A stretch of 64,000 nucleotides of DNA from Papilionanthe hookeriana x Papilionanthe teres (Eukaryota > Streptophyta > Magnoliopsida > Asparagales > Orchidaceae), in contig CM040421.1 in NCBI GenBank assembly GCA_022702705.1, positions 5,254,090 through 5,318,089 on the forward strand, read 5' to 3'. The translations under genes were made by a program, and so were the position numbers. Below, in pieces: positions 33,087-45,732 of this stretch. Below the pieces are notes generated by a model that worked only from the letters and a program-made list of their open reading frames with translations, made no database searches and was not told the origin of the DNA. Position 1 is the stretch's first letter. Every line of letters begins with the position of its first letter.

Positions 33087-33390
33087 GTCTTTGGTGGGAA
33101 CAGGGATTGGGATAGAGGGGATTCGCGGATATTGGAATGGAAATTGGAAGTGAAAAGTGGATTCTGAAGAAAGAGTTAGCGGGAAGAATTAGATCTAGAT
33201 TAGCGATTTACGGAGAGGTAAGGGCTGCGATATGCAGCAAAAGTAGGGGCGGCATTCATGCGAGATACTACAAACCGAACAACTGCGGGCTATGATTAAA
33301 GAAGTCAAAACCCTCTTAAAACCTCTTCCGTCGTGGATATAAGCCCGGACAAGGGATTTCTTCCCTGATATTTTTAAGGGGTTTTTTTTT

Positions 33391-33570
33391 CCTTTTTTGG
33401 AATGTTGATCATGATGTAATGGTTCAAAAACTTGTAAAAGAGGGTTCATTTTTCCTTTTTTGGAATGTAGATCTTGATGTAATCGTTTAAAAGTGTTGGT
33501 ATTTATTCTGAGCCTTTTTGGAATGTAGATCTTGATGTAATGGTTTAAAAGTGGAGGTATTTATTCTGAG
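33391..33570. repeat. Three tandem copies of a 58-63-bp unit upstream of RPOT
   Basis: Units start at 33391, 33454 and 33513 with CCTTTTTTGGAATGT(A/T)GATC and contain TTGATGTAAT. The second and third also share GGTATTTATTCTGAG. They lie 305-485 bp upstream of the RPOT start codon, in the probable promoter region. Confidence 0.8.
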
Positions 33571-35088
33571 CAGATCCAACGATCCAGAATGGAGGAAGTA
33601 TACAAAAGAGGCTCTACTAATAGAAGACCAGATCGACTTATTTGATGAGACTTAGTTGTTAGAACCAGAGTCGAAGCCTGACCGAGCTAGTAGATGGACA
33701 AAAAAGAATGACTGAACGATCTGAATCTGAATCAATCTGACTAGATCAAGATAATAAACATCCAATATAATCACTACAAGAAAAACGAACAATGGCATCG
33801 ACCTACTCTCCAGTAGATCCAATTCCTCAATATCACCAGTCGTCCCATCTATTCCCTAAGGCTCTTCATTAAAAATCAAGAATTGACAATACAATAGAAT
33901 ATTATATTCACCCCATTTGTACTCGTCGTAGAGGAACGAGTCAACTATCGAGTTAAGGCGATTCACTCTTTTGCTCGATAGCCTAGTTTGATTTCACCGA
34001 CAAGAGCTCCTCAACAAATGATTGGAGGTCAATGACCAGAGATCAACTAATCTACAAAGCCTAGCGACTGAATCAGTCCTACCAACCCGAAGCTAATTAA
34101 GCTCAGTCGATGAACAACGCTAGCTCAGCCTAGTTGACCTAATCGACATTATCAAGCTGAAGTCATACTAGCCCAATTGACCGAGCAATAGAGCAGCGAG
34201 TGATCAGCTCATATATATAAAATACCTAGAATATCTTGTACAACTCTGATGGCCCCCTAGCATGTTCGTCGTGCAATGCTGTCGTTGTTCTACTGTCGTG
34301 CAGTCATCTTCTTGTCTTCTGTCGTATAGCCCTTTCTCTCTGATTTACTCACTCTCTGATCGTGTGAATAATCTAAAGAGGGAAGAGATCATAGGGCTAA
34401 GGCTTACAATGATGGGGACAAACAAAAGAAACACATGGGAAAGCTTTCATGAAGCAGACTTCACGTTGATAGCTCTGAAATGTATTGGTTTAATACCCTA
34501 GAGGCATTCTCGCGAAGAAAGCCTAACGAAAACAAACCCACAACCAAAGATTCAGGTTGTTGTACATGTCTTGGGGATCGCTTCTACCTATGGGGGCAAG
34601 TCATTATAGTTAAGTAAATCTTAAGCAATCTGGGGATTGCTTAATAAAACTCTTGATTAATGTTGTGACTCATCCTCATAAAGTTCAAATGTCGTTATTT
34701 TCAAGGAAGGTGTTCCAAAGCCCTATCCTAAGGGTAGTGCATGCTTTGAGGGTTTCGAAGGATCCTGTTAAGATCCCGAACTATCATAGGGTTTTGTTTA
34801 TTATCAAAAATTTAGTTGGGGTTCATCATTTTGCTCCGAGTTTTGAATGTATGACCCTATAAAACAGAGTTAGCACACCCTAATATCATGCAAACTAAAT
34901 ATTGGGTGACATCCTCCTTCTGTCTTCAGCAGCCCTTCAAAATAGTGTTAGCACAAAATATATTTTTGTTTGATTGGTTGGTTGTTGTTTTTATTTTAGA
35001 CAACTCGGTTAAGATGTCAATGGCTTTTCATCATCTCGGGGTTGTCAGATTCCCTGATATAATTAATCTTAAAGGTTTTCAATCCTAC
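33571..35088. other. Intergenic sequence between RPOT and element A
   Basis: No gene is recognised. The 33650-34220 part is rich in GACC/AGCTCAGT words and could be an old LTR fragment. Short open frames at 34262-34501, 34653-34862 and 34888-35163 carry no motif. A GGGGAT(C/T)GCTT word is repeated at about 34571 and 34632. Confidence 0.35.
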
Positions 35089-35093
35089 TGTAG

Positions 35094-36984
35094 TGATACA
35101 CCTAAAATATATAGTATTTTTATGCACATTTTTATACCTATTTTTAATGATATTGCACTTTAATGGAAGGTATTTTGTGTTTTTCTTGCAGGTATGATGA
35201 AAATGGTTGGTCATGATGAAAGGAGCAAAATTGGATCAAATTTGGAGTAAAAAAATGAAAAATCAAAATTTTGGCACTGGTTAAAAATCGAGATTAAATT
35301 GAATTTGGCGCCATTTTCAAAGGGAATGGGATGCAACTCTTGGTGGTAACTTCCATAACTTCCTTAGGGCGGCAAGTTTGAATGAAGGGGTGCATTCTTT
35401 GGTAGATACATTGAATCTGGACACATTTGAAGAGACACCAATGCACCTTTTGGTTAAATATTTAAAGAGAGTCTTAGGAAAGATTAGGTGGCTCTTCCTT
35501 TGCATTTTGAAGGGTTCTTTCTTTCTTTGGGCTCTTCCTTTGCATTTTGAAGGGTCTTTCTTTCTTTTGGCTCTTCCATTGCATTTTGAAGGGTTCTTTC
35601 TTTCTTTTGTTCTTCCACTTGCATTTTGAAGAGAGTTTTTACAGTATTTTACTTTTATTTTGTGAGAGTTTTTATTAAGAGTACGAGTAGAGAGTAGAAA
35701 GGAGAAAAGGGTCGGAGTGAAGTCCTCTTCTTCCCATTTCTTTTCTTTCTTTTAGTTTAGTTTATATTAAAGTCTGAAGTTTATTCTGAGTCATCGGAGT
35801 TGAGAGATCCGCTCTGAGGAGTAGTTTAGTGAAGAGTTAAAGTTTCAGAGAAACTTCCTAAGTCTTGTGGAGAGAATTTTCAGATAAGTGTTTACTTTTG
35901 TTCTTACATTTAGTTTTTTAATTAATACTTATTTTTGTTTTTTATTTTTCTTATGGTTTTTAATTTCAAATCAATGTGTTTTGGTATTTTCTCAATGCAT
36001 TCTGAGTAGTTTACTTTATCTTTTTCTTTCTTAAATGGAGAAGTAATTAGTTTATGAAGAATTGTTGTGGAAAGTATAAGTGTTTAAAGTTAGAAGAAGT
36101 TGTGATGATTGATTCTGAAAACTTTGTTTACTTCTTAATTTGGCTTGTTAAGTTGTAGAATTTCTTGAGATTGTGTAAGATCCAATGCGGTATTGTCTCA
36201 TAAAAGTTAGTAAGAATCACATGCAATTATATGGGTGAGAATTGTAGTCAATATAATTGAATGTAATATTAGAAGATATTTTTATGGAAGGGAGTAAAAT
36301 TAGATGATTTTAGAGTGACAAGATAAAACCCCCTAATTTGGTTTGAAGTTTTGAGTTTTGTTATGAGAAGTTAGCCCCCAGTTGGTGGGAATCAAATGAA
36401 CTCTAGAGTGAGAGACTGGTATCTTCTCTGCCTAACCATGTTCAAAATGATAAAAATTTCAAATTAACTTATGTTTTTTATAGAACCAAGTAAGGATAAA
36501 GAACACATTTGCTTTTATCTGTCACAACAAATTTAAATACTTCCACAACAATACTTTAATAATTATTACTACTTCATAAAAGGAAAGAAAAAAGATATTC
36601 TAGTTAATAGTGTTTTACATACAGTGTTATTAGTTATTATAATTTTAATTTCTTGCTTAACATTTTATTAAGGAAATTTCAAAAGACAAATCAACTTTCA
36701 AAACTTTTCAAAATCAAGACATACTTTTCAAAAACCATTAAAATAAGTAAAAAGATAATTTTCTGATTTCTTTAAAGATTTTCATCCTTTCCCTGTGGAT
36801 TCGATATCTCGGGACTTAATCAGAAAGTCCTATATTACTTGATAAACGATATGTATACTTGAGCACTATCCACATTATAAATCAAAATCATAAGTATATA
36901 TATATATCCGGCGGGATCAAGTTTTTGGTGTCGTTGCCAATTTTCATATCATATTTGTAAGTATAAATATTCGGTGCGAAGTCA
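35094..36984 (+). repeat. 5' LTR of element A
   Basis: Starts TGATACACCTAAAATATATA and ends GCGAAGTCA; matches 60216-62138 throughout. It lacks a stretch of about 36 bp present in the 3' LTR (the palindrome block at 60402-60437). It contains four tandem units of about 40 bp (35489-35636). An internal PBS-like sequence is at 36926-36938. Its U5-side TATATTACTTGATAAACGAT region resembles the LTR of element B. Confidence 0.92.
35489..35636 (+). repeat. Four tandem 40-bp units in the 5' LTR of element A
   Basis: Units with GGCTCTTCCTTTGCATTTTG and AAGGGTTCTTTCTTTCTTT start near 35489, 35529, 35569 and 35609. The same array is at 60650-60795 in the 3' LTR, so it predates the insertion. Confidence 0.85.
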
Positions 36985-36989
36985 AGTTT

Positions 36990-37006
36990 TGGCACTGTTG
37001 CCGGGG
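36990..37006 (+). promoter_or_regulatory. Primer-binding site of element A (tRNA-Asp)
   Basis: TGGCACTGTTGCCGGGG, six bases after the LTR end (AGTTT spacer). It matches the complement of the plant tRNA-Asp 3' end (TGGCGCCGTTGCCGGGG) with two transitions. tRNA-Asp priming is usual for Athila. Confidence 0.85.
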
Positions 37007-37106
37007 AAAGAAAATAATTACATTTTAAAGAGAATTAAGAAATTTTAAATTTTTACTTGTCTTTGTTTTTGTTAGAGTGTTGTGTTTTATTTTGTTTTAT
37101 TGTTGT

Positions 37107-40100
37107 ATGTGTAGTTCAGGTTCTGAGGGACTTGTGCCTTACGATTCTGAATTAGAAAGAACTATCAGAAAATTAAAAAAATTAAAAAATACAGAAAAAG
37201 ATAAAAATATTCAAGAAATGGCAAATCATCAAAATCAAAATGTAGGCATTCATCAAGAATTAAGACCTACAGTAGATGAACTTCATGGTAGTATTCAAAA
37301 CCCTGCTGTAGCTGCTAATTCTTTTGAGCTTAAACCCGTTATTATCCAAATGGTGTTTAATAATCAGTTTGAGGGAGCAACAACTGAAGATCCTAATTTG
37401 CATCTTGCTAATTTTCTAGAGTTGTGTGCTACTTTTAAATATGATGGTGTTTCAGATGATGCTATTAGACTTAGACTTTTTTCTTTCTCACTAAGTGATA
37501 AAGTTAAAATGTGGTTACATTCGTTACCACCTGGATCAATAAGAACTTGGGGTGAACTATCACAAAAATTCCTTGCTAAATATTTTCCACCATCTAAGAC
37601 TGCTAGGTTGAGAAATGATATAACATCTTTTTATCAGTTTGAAGGGGAATCAATATATGAAGCATGGGAAAGATTTAAAGATCTCCTCATGAAATGTCCA
37701 CATCATGCGATACCGTATCGAGTTAATAATTCAAACTTTTTATAATGGATTAGTTGGATCTCTTAGATCAATCATCGATGCTGCTGCTGGTTGATCATTA
37801 ATGTCTAAACTATTTTCTGATGCTTATGCTTTAATTGAAGAAATGACTACTAATAATTTTTAATGGCCTTCTGAAAGGTTAAATCCTAAAATGGTAACCA
37901 GTGTTTATGAAAATAATGTTTTTACAATGTTAACAAATCAAGTTGCTGTTGTATCAAGGAAGATAGACCAAATTGGGATGAATTTTTCTCAGCCAAATCT
38001 CATGATTGAAGAAAATTCATTAGGCCAAATGGTTGATTCTTATTCTTCACCAGAAATTGTGAATGTTATAATCAAACCTAACAACCCATATTCCAATTAT
38101 TATAACCCAGGTTGGGAGAATCATCCAAATTTCAATTGGAATAACAATAATTAGGGTGGTGTTAATCAACAATGAGGGAACCACCAAGTAAACCCATTGG
38201 GGAATTGGAAAAACCAAGGTAATAATAATAATAGATTAACTTATCCTTCAGGTTATAATAATGTTGCACAATTAAAGGAGAAGAAGGTGTCTATGGAAGA
38301 AGTAGTATCACATATGGGAAATTAATTACAAATTCAAGGAGCAACCATCAGAAATATTGAAAATCAATTGGGACAAATTGCAAATGCCTTAAGTAATAGA
38401 TCCCAAGGAATGCTTCCAAGTAATATTGAAGTGAATCCAAGAGAAAAGAATAAAGAACAAGTAAAAGCAATTCAACTAAGAAGTGGAAAAGAATTGGAAG
38501 GTAGAATTCAAAAAGAAACTGAAGTAGAGAAAGAAGAGATTAAAAGACCTAAAGAGGATGCTCCAAAAGGTTTTCAAAGACCTATTTCTCCACCTAAGGT
38601 TGATTTAGAAAAACCACCACCTCCATTTCCTCGTAGACTTCGTCAACAAAAGTTGGATAAGCAATTTTCAAAATTCTTGGAGATATTAAAGAAGCTTACC
38701 ATTAATATTTCATTTCATGAAGCCCTAGAACAAATGCCAAGCTATGCGAAATTTATGAAGGATATTCTTAATAAAAAGAGGAAGTTTGAAGAAAATGAGA
38801 TTGTTGCACTTAGTGAGGAGTGCAGATGCGATAATTCGAAAAAGCTTTCCGAAAAACTTAAAGATCCCGGTAGTTTCACAATTCCATGTGCAATCAGAGA
38901 AAGATTCTGTGGAAAAGCTTTATGTGATTTGGGTGCAAGCATTAACCTTATGGCTCTATCAATATTCAAAAGACTGGGACTAGGAGAAATAACCCCAACT
39001 ACTGTAACTCTGCAATTAGCAGATCGTTCGATCACATATCTTAAAGGAATTATAGAATATGTTTTGGTAAAAGTGGATCAATTTATTTTTCCTGTGGATT
39101 TCATTGTGTTAGATATGGAGGAAGATAAAGAGATACCCATAATTTTGGGGAGACTTTTTCTAGCTACAGGCAGAGCCATGATGAATGTGCAAAAAGGGGA
39201 ATTAACGATGAGGGTTAATGATCAGACTGTTACATTTAATATTTCAAAATAGATGAAATATCCTGCTAGAGGTAAAGAAGATGAGTGTTATAGGATGAAT
39301 GTTATTGAATATTTAAATCAATTTCATTTCAAATCAACTTATGAAGAGAAAGCTGAAAGAGAAGAATGAGAATATAAGCAAGAAGAGGAGTTATTTGATT
39401 CTGAAGATTTTTAAGAGGAAGATTTAAAGTATGTTCGTGAAAGTTTTGAATTGTTGGATATGACTGAGAAAGATGAATCTTATGGTCCATCAATTGAAAA
39501 ACCTCCTGAATTTGAGTTAAAAATGCTTCCTGATCATTTGAAGAATGTTTTTCTAGGTGAATCCTCAACCTTTCCTGTTATAATTTCCTCTCAATTAACT
39601 GAAAAAGAAGAAGAGAGTTTGTTTGAAATTTTGAAGAAGCACAAGAAAGCCTTTGGATGGACAATTGGTGATATTAAAGGAATCAACCATTCAATTTCTA
39701 TGCACGGAATTCTTATGGAAGATAATTGTAAACTGCGGGCTGATCCCCAAAGGAGATTAAATCCTATCATGAAAGACGTTGTTAAGAAAGAAATTTTAAA
39801 ATGGTTGGATGCTGGAATTATCTACCCTATTTCGAATAGTGCATGGGTTAGTCCTATTCACCGTGTTCCTAAGAAAGGAGGAATAACTCGTGATCGTTAA
39901 TGAAAAGAATGAAATGATACAAACAAGACAAGTGACAGGGTGGCGAATATGCATCGATTATAGAAAATTAAACCTTGCCACAAGGAAAGATCATTTTCTA
40001 CTCCCTTTCTAGATCAAATGTTGGATAGTGATCACTGCGTAAATACTTTTGTTTTCTAGATGGATATACTCGGTTACCACCAAATTCAAATTACTCTCGA

Positions 40101-42417
40101 GGATCAAGAGAAAACTATGTTTACCAGTCCTTATGGTACGTTTGCTTTTAGAAGAATGCCCTTTGGTTTATGTAATGCCCTTGCTACATTTCAGAGATGT
40201 ATGATGACTATTTTTTGTGATTTGATTGAAAAAGGGATTGAAGTTTTTATGGATGACTTTTCAGTATTTGGAATTTTGTTTGAATCATGTTTAGAACATC
40301 TATCTAAAGTTCTAAAATGCTGTAAAGAAACTAATTTGGTCCTTAATTGGGAAAAATGCCAATTTATGGTAGCAGGAGGAATTGTTTTGAGACATCAGAT
40401 TTCAGAAAAAGGTTTGGAGGTAAATCTTACAAAAATTCAAGTTCTATCTAATTTACCTTGCCCAACCAATGTAAGGGGAATTAGAAGTTTTTTAGGACAT
40501 GCTGGATTCTACAGACGTTACATCAAAGACTTTTCTAAGATTACAAAACCTTTATGCCGTTTATCGGAAAAGGATGCAATTTTTAATTTTGATGATGACT
40601 CGCCGTAAAGCCTTTGAAACATTAAAAGAAAAATTAATCACTCGCACTTGTAATAATTTCACCAAATCGGGAAAAACTTTGAATTAATGTGTGATGCTTA
40701 GTGATTATGCTATTGGTGTCGTTTTTAGGTCAAAAATATGATAAAATTTTCGAAGTAATTTATTATGCCAAGTAAAACTCTTAATGAAGCTCAAATTAAT
40801 TATACCACTACTCGAGAAAGAGTTATTAGCTATAGTATTTGCCTTTGATAAATTTCGATCATATTTAATTGGAACTAAATGTGTGGTGCATACTGATCAT
40901 TTTGCTATTAAATACATAATGAAGAAAAATGATGCAAAACCGAGACTGATAAGATGGATTCTTCTTTTGCAAGAATTTGATTTTGAGATAGTAGATAGGA
41001 AGGGTTCTGATAATCAAATTGCTGATCATTTGTTCAGGCTTGAAATTGAAAAATCTCTCTGTGATATTGAAGAAATTAATGAACATTTTCCTGATGGAAA
41101 ATTGTTCACTATTAAAGAATGGTGTGTTCCGTACTATGCAGACATAGTAAACTTTATTGTTAGTCATATTATACCCTATGGTTTGACATACCAAGAAAAG
41201 AAGAAATTTTTGTCTGATGCTAAGACTTATTTTTGGGATGACCCATTTTTATATAAACAAGGAAAGGACCTTATAATTCGAAGATGTGTATCTTTGGAAG
41301 AGACTTATGAAATTATTCAAAAATGTCATGATTCTGATTATGGGGGACATTTTGGAAGTGATAAAACTGCATATAAAATATTACAATAAGGATTTTATTG
41401 GCCTACAATTTTTACGGATGTGAATGTTTATATTAAAAATTGTAATAGATGTCAGCGTGTAGGCAATATTTCTAGAAGAAATGAGATGTCCCTCAATTAT
41501 ATGTTGGAAGTTGAAATATTTGATGTTTGGGGACTAGATTTTATGAGACCATTTACACCATCTTTCGAAAATATTTATATTTTGATAGCAGTAAACTATG
41601 TTTCCAAATGGATTGAAGCTAATGCTTTACCTCGATGTGATGCTCAAAGTGTTGCAAAGTTTTTAGAAAAGAATATATTTTGCAGATTTGGAATACCAAG
41701 AGTAATCATAATCGATGGGGAAGTCATTTTAGAAATGCGATTATTGGGAAGTTAGCAAAGAAATATCATATTAATCATCGCATCATGCTACGCTTATCAT
41801 CGCAGACAAGTGGTTTTGTTGAATTATCCAATCGTGAAATTAAAAGAATATTGGAAAAAGCTGTTAATCCAAATAGAAAGGATTGGTCAATCAAATCGGA
41901 TTATGCTTTGTGGGCCTATAGGATCGCTTACGTAACACATATATGAATGTCCCCATATAGGCTGATTTTTGGAAAAGCTTGTCATTTACCTTTTGAACTT
42001 GAGCATAAAGCTTATTGGTCTATTAAAAAGTTTAATTATAATTTGAAAGATGTTGCTGAAAAGAGATTATTGCAATTGAATGAGCTTGAAGAAATAAGGA
42101 ATGAATCTTATGAAAATGCTAAGATTTATAAGGAAAAGATGAAGTTATGGCATGATCGGAAGATTCTTACTAAAAATCTTGTACCAGGACAAAAAGTTTT
42201 ATCGTATAATGCTAGATTAAGAATATTTTCTGGAAAACTTAAGTCCAGGTGGATGGGTCCATTTATTGTAATAAAAGTTTATTCTTATGGAGCTGTAGAT
42301 GTTCAAGATCTTAAGACTGGAAAAATATTTAAAGTTAACGGACATAGACTTAAACCATATTTTTCAGTCAATAAATCTAAATCTGATAATAATTTGATAT
42401 TGGGTCACTCAGAATGA
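37107..42417 (+). pseudogene. Element A gag-pol region, disabled by stops and frameshifts
   Basis: Gag starts MCSSGSEGLVPYDSELERTI and includes the capsid block WGELSQKFLAKYFPPSKTAR. The aspartic protease is at about 38880-39210 (CDLGASINLM, IPIILGR). Reverse transcriptase follows (39600-40600: YPISNSAWVSPI, MPFGLCNALATFQRCM, FMDDFSVFG in place of YMDD), then RNase H (40800-41040: KELLAIVFAFDKFRSYL, VVHTDH). The integrase has a zinc-binding part (GGHFGSDKT, CNRCQRVGNIS), core Asp in WGLDFM, a second Asp in IIDG and Glu in VELSNREIK, and a C-terminal domain to 42417. Frame changes fall near 37715, 39900-40060, 40610-40780 and 41710. In-frame stops are at 37789, 37861, 38152, 38173, 38323, 39250, 39367 and 39410. 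It cannot make a full polyprotein. Confidence 0.9.
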
Positions 42418-42689
42418 GTTCTGGGTATGTCAGGCTGAAGACGTTAAAACAAGCGTTTTATGGGAGACAACCCATAATTATCGGTGTGCTTTACTTAATG
42501 TTTGTTTAGTGTCCTTTGTTTGCTTGGTTTGGTTTGTTTTTATGTTTTTAGTGGTAGTAATTTGGAGTTTTTAAACTATAGTGGAGTTTATTTGACCTTA
42601 TTTGATGACTTAGAGGAGTCAGAATGAAAATTTGGACACTTAGCAGACGTGTGCTAAATTAAGCACTGGCGGCTAAGAACCTACTGGTT

Positions 42690-42703
42690 GGCGCTTAGGC
42701 GCC
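42690..42703. repeat. GGCGCTTAGGCGCC palindrome, pol to small-ORF spacer of element A
   Basis: Near-perfect 14-base palindrome, preceded at 42667 by a half-copy GGCGGCTAAG. See the finding on these palindromes. Confidence 0.9.
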
Positions 42704-42906
42704 ACAGTTATAAAAAATGTGAAAAATGAGGTTCTAGAAGCCTAGATCATGGGGGAGTAGTTTTGGAAGTTATTTTGGAGTTTTAAAACGTCTTGAGGCT
42801 GTTTTAGCACTTCCCAAGTCTATAAAAAGAACTTGATTTAAGAGAAACGCTTGCCTCAAATTTTTTTTTCATTTTTGAGTCTTAAGAAGAGAGTTTTGAG
42901 TGCATC

Positions 42907-43211
42907 ATGTCTTCCTGGGAGAATGAGATTAGAAGAAGCAAGATTTTGATAAGAGTAAGTTCGTTAGTGATAGTGCTAAAGAGTTATTCAATGGATATCT
43001 CGCTGTTAGTATTCAAGGGATTGCTGAAATAATTGCAAAAATTGAAGCTCGAATGACTTCAATGGAAGCAAAAATCCATGAAAGTAACCTACATTTGGAG
43101 CACATGGGATGGCAACTCAAGATGCAATTCAGTCATTCAAGGTATGTGGAAGAAGCAGATAAGACGATGTTTCTGAAGAACAAATGGATTGAAGAAGATG
43201 ATTTAAGATGA
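42907..43211 (+). pseudogene. Small coiled-coil ORF of element A (one frameshift)
   Basis: Starts MSSWENEIRRSK (42907), shifts frame before 42948 and continues as IAKIEARMTSMEAKIHES, LEHMGWQLKMQFSHSRY to a stop at 43209-43211. The heptad-like pattern and the HMGWQLKMQF stretch match the intact 108-residue ORF of element B at 50957-51283 (HLEWQAKLQF). Its position between pol and the third ORF is the same. Function is unknown. Confidence 0.6.
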
Positions 43212-43713
43212 ACAATTATCGGCCGTTTTATCAGATTTATATTCCAGAAGGGTCAAATGAGAATCATAATGGTTCAAGATATAATCCGCCTAATGGAGAA
43301 TGGAATTAAGAGTGCTTTGTTCTTATTTGTTTAGTGTTCTTATGTGTTATGTTTAGTGTTTATGTGTGTTATGTTTGATGTGTTTAGTGTTTATATTTAA
43401 GTATTAACTAAGCCTGATGATGTGATGGTTACATCCTAGAGATGTATATTTATCAGTTTGAGATTAAAGTCTCTTGTATTTAGAGAATTTCATCCTTTAT
43501 GAATGGATAGAAATTCTAGAATTGTATTAAGTGTTATGTTTATTTTAATATAAGTTTGTGTTTGTGTGAAATTTGTGTGGAATCAATAGATATTAAATTT
43601 TAATTTAGAATATTGGAAGATTTATGTGGGGAGAAATAATTACTCTGGAGTAATTAAGGGTGATTAACAAAGTGATTTAGTGCATATACCTTAATTGTGA
43701 AAATCTGGGTACT

Positions 43714-43790
43714 GGCGGCTAAGCGCCAGAGTCCGGTGCTTAAGCGCCAGATTTCACTGTTAAGCACCGAGGAGTTTGCGCTTATGCGCC
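43714..43790. repeat. Three GC-rich palindromes before the third ORF of element A
   Basis: GGCGGCTAAGCGCC (43714-43727), GGTGCTTAAGCGCC (43735-43748) and TGCGCTTATGCGCC (43777-43790) lie within 77 bp in otherwise AT-rich noncoding DNA. Confidence 0.88.
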
Positions 43791-44168
43791 AGCTCGCGAA
43801 ATTGGTTCCCAGCAGTTAAAAACCCAAAAATTGTCATTTTTAACCACCCCATCGTCTTCAACCTTCGGTTTATCGCGAAAGAGGAGCCTAGGGCATCATA
43901 TTATGGATCATTTAAGAGCCGATCTCAACAAAAATTGTTAGATTTCGATTCCTTGAGGTAAGAGCACTACTCCTAAGCAAAAATTTTTTATTTTCACCAT
44001 GTATTTTGAGTACATTTTGGAAAATCTTAAAATCAATATTCATGGTAAAAATTTGAGGAAAAACTTGAGAAATTGCTTGGATTTAGTGAAAATATCTTTT
44101 GGAAGATAATTTAGCAAGTTTAGTTTGATTTTGGAATTTATGGTAAATTTTTTGTGAATTTTTTAGAG

Positions 44169-45311
44169 ATGGCTCCAATTTCAAAGCGTGAGAGAGAAAA
44201 AGCTAGATTTGATTCTGACAAATTTGTTAGCACGAGGGCTGAGGAACGATACGTTGACGCACTGCAGTCACGTAAGTTGATTCCTGAGCGTGTATTTAGT
44301 AAGCCAGGAGAAGTAATTGAAGATATGATTGCTAGAAGGAACTGAGAGAATTACAGTTGCTTCTCCGCTATTGCTGTTGTTTCTGTGGTCAGAGAATTTT
44401 ATGCAAATTTGTCTGTTGCAGAAGAGAATCAACTGATGGTTATGAGGCATGAGGTCAACTTTTCTTCAGGGGCAATCAACACTTTTTATGGACTACCTCC
44501 TGACATGTTCTATTTTTATTCTAACTATCATCCTACGGAAGGAGAATTAGATGAGATCATGGAATTTCTGACTGATGGAAGAAGATTATGGAAAATAACA
44601 AATGATAGAAGAGTGAGCTTTCCTGCTTCCAAATTGAATGTTATTTCTAAGGCGTGTCATTATTTTACCTCATCTAAATTGTTACCTTCGAGTCATACTA
44701 GTGAAGTAATGAGAGAAAGAGCTATGTTGAACCATTGCATTCAGCAAGGGAAGCCAATTGACATTGGAGGTATAATTTATGATTATGTTTTGAACTGTGC
44801 TAGAGCAACCACTACTGCAGGTATGGGATTTCCTTCCTTAATTCATTCATTATGTGAACGATTTGGAGTGAAGTTTGAAACCTGGGAAGAGGTACTTTAG
44901 CCATTGAGACCAATTACCAGTGTCAACGTTGGTGCTTACATTGTACATTCAGAGTTTGATTGGAGAGGAGGATTTGGTAGGGCTTCTACTGCTTCTGCTG
45001 CATCTACTTCTAGTGCTACTACTTCACGTGCTTCATCATCTACTGATTCACAGACTGGTTTATTAAGAAATATTTTGAAAAAAGTGAGTCTTACTCGAGA
45101 GAATATGAAAGATATGGATGGTAAGATGGATAATGTAGAGAGATATATTGTAAAACATGATGAATATGAGGAGAATTATCAGCATTATTTGGATAGACTG
45201 ATTATAGGTGATCAGAGTGCTGAGATGCCCCCTCATCCATTCTACATACCTTATGTGCCATCCAGGGATTGAAACGAGCAGGATGATGATGATGATGAGG
45301 ATGAAGAGTAG
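44169..45311 (+). pseudogene. Third ORF of element A, 'putative plant transposon protein' type
   Basis: Begins MAPISKREREKARFDSDKFV and contains VVREFYANLS, FSSGAINTFYGLPPD, KLNVISKACHYFTSSKLLPS and GGIIYDYVLN. This is the conserved core of the plant retrotransposon domain annotated as 'putative plant transposon protein'. It sits at the place of the env-like ORF of Athila. A Ser/Thr-rich segment, a short coiled coil and an acidic DDDDDEDEE tail follow. Stops interrupt it at 44343, 44898 and 45270. The first falls where element B has Trp. I see no clear signal peptide or membrane span. Confidence 0.75.
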
Positions 45312-45732
45312 ATGTATGTTGTTTGTTTTAGTTATTGTGTTGTTATGCTGTGTTATTGTGTACTTTATCTAGTATTTTATTTGATGATTGTGTTGTGATG
45401 TGAATTCTGATAGTATGCAGATTGTAGTTGTACTATTTATCTGTTATGCATATTCAAATGTATTGTTGTTGTTGTATTGATGATTTATATGTTGCTTTGA
45501 GTGTAGTGTGTGTGGCAGTAAATGTTTTAATGTGTATGTTATGTCAGAGTTTTTAGTAGTGTGTACTTTAATTCAAAAATTGTTAGGAGATTATAAACCA
45601 CTATTGGGAACTTCTACTTAGGAAACTACATGTTTAAAATTTTTCAAATTCCACTATCATCTGTTATCTGTATCAGTGTGTTATTTTAGTTGGTGTGTAT
45701 TTTCTTTGAAAACCTCCACTACTGTAGAAGTC

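Noticed and set aside
33195..33449. Minus-strand frame of 84 codons upstream of RPOT as an upstream gene
   Set aside because: No motif, and it overlaps the tandem repeats of the promoter region. At most an upstream ORF if the transcript reaches so far.
35378..35629. Plus-strand frame of 83 codons with repeated FFL.ALPLHFEG
   Set aside because: It reads through the four 40-bp tandem units of the LTR; the repeated peptide follows from the repeat.
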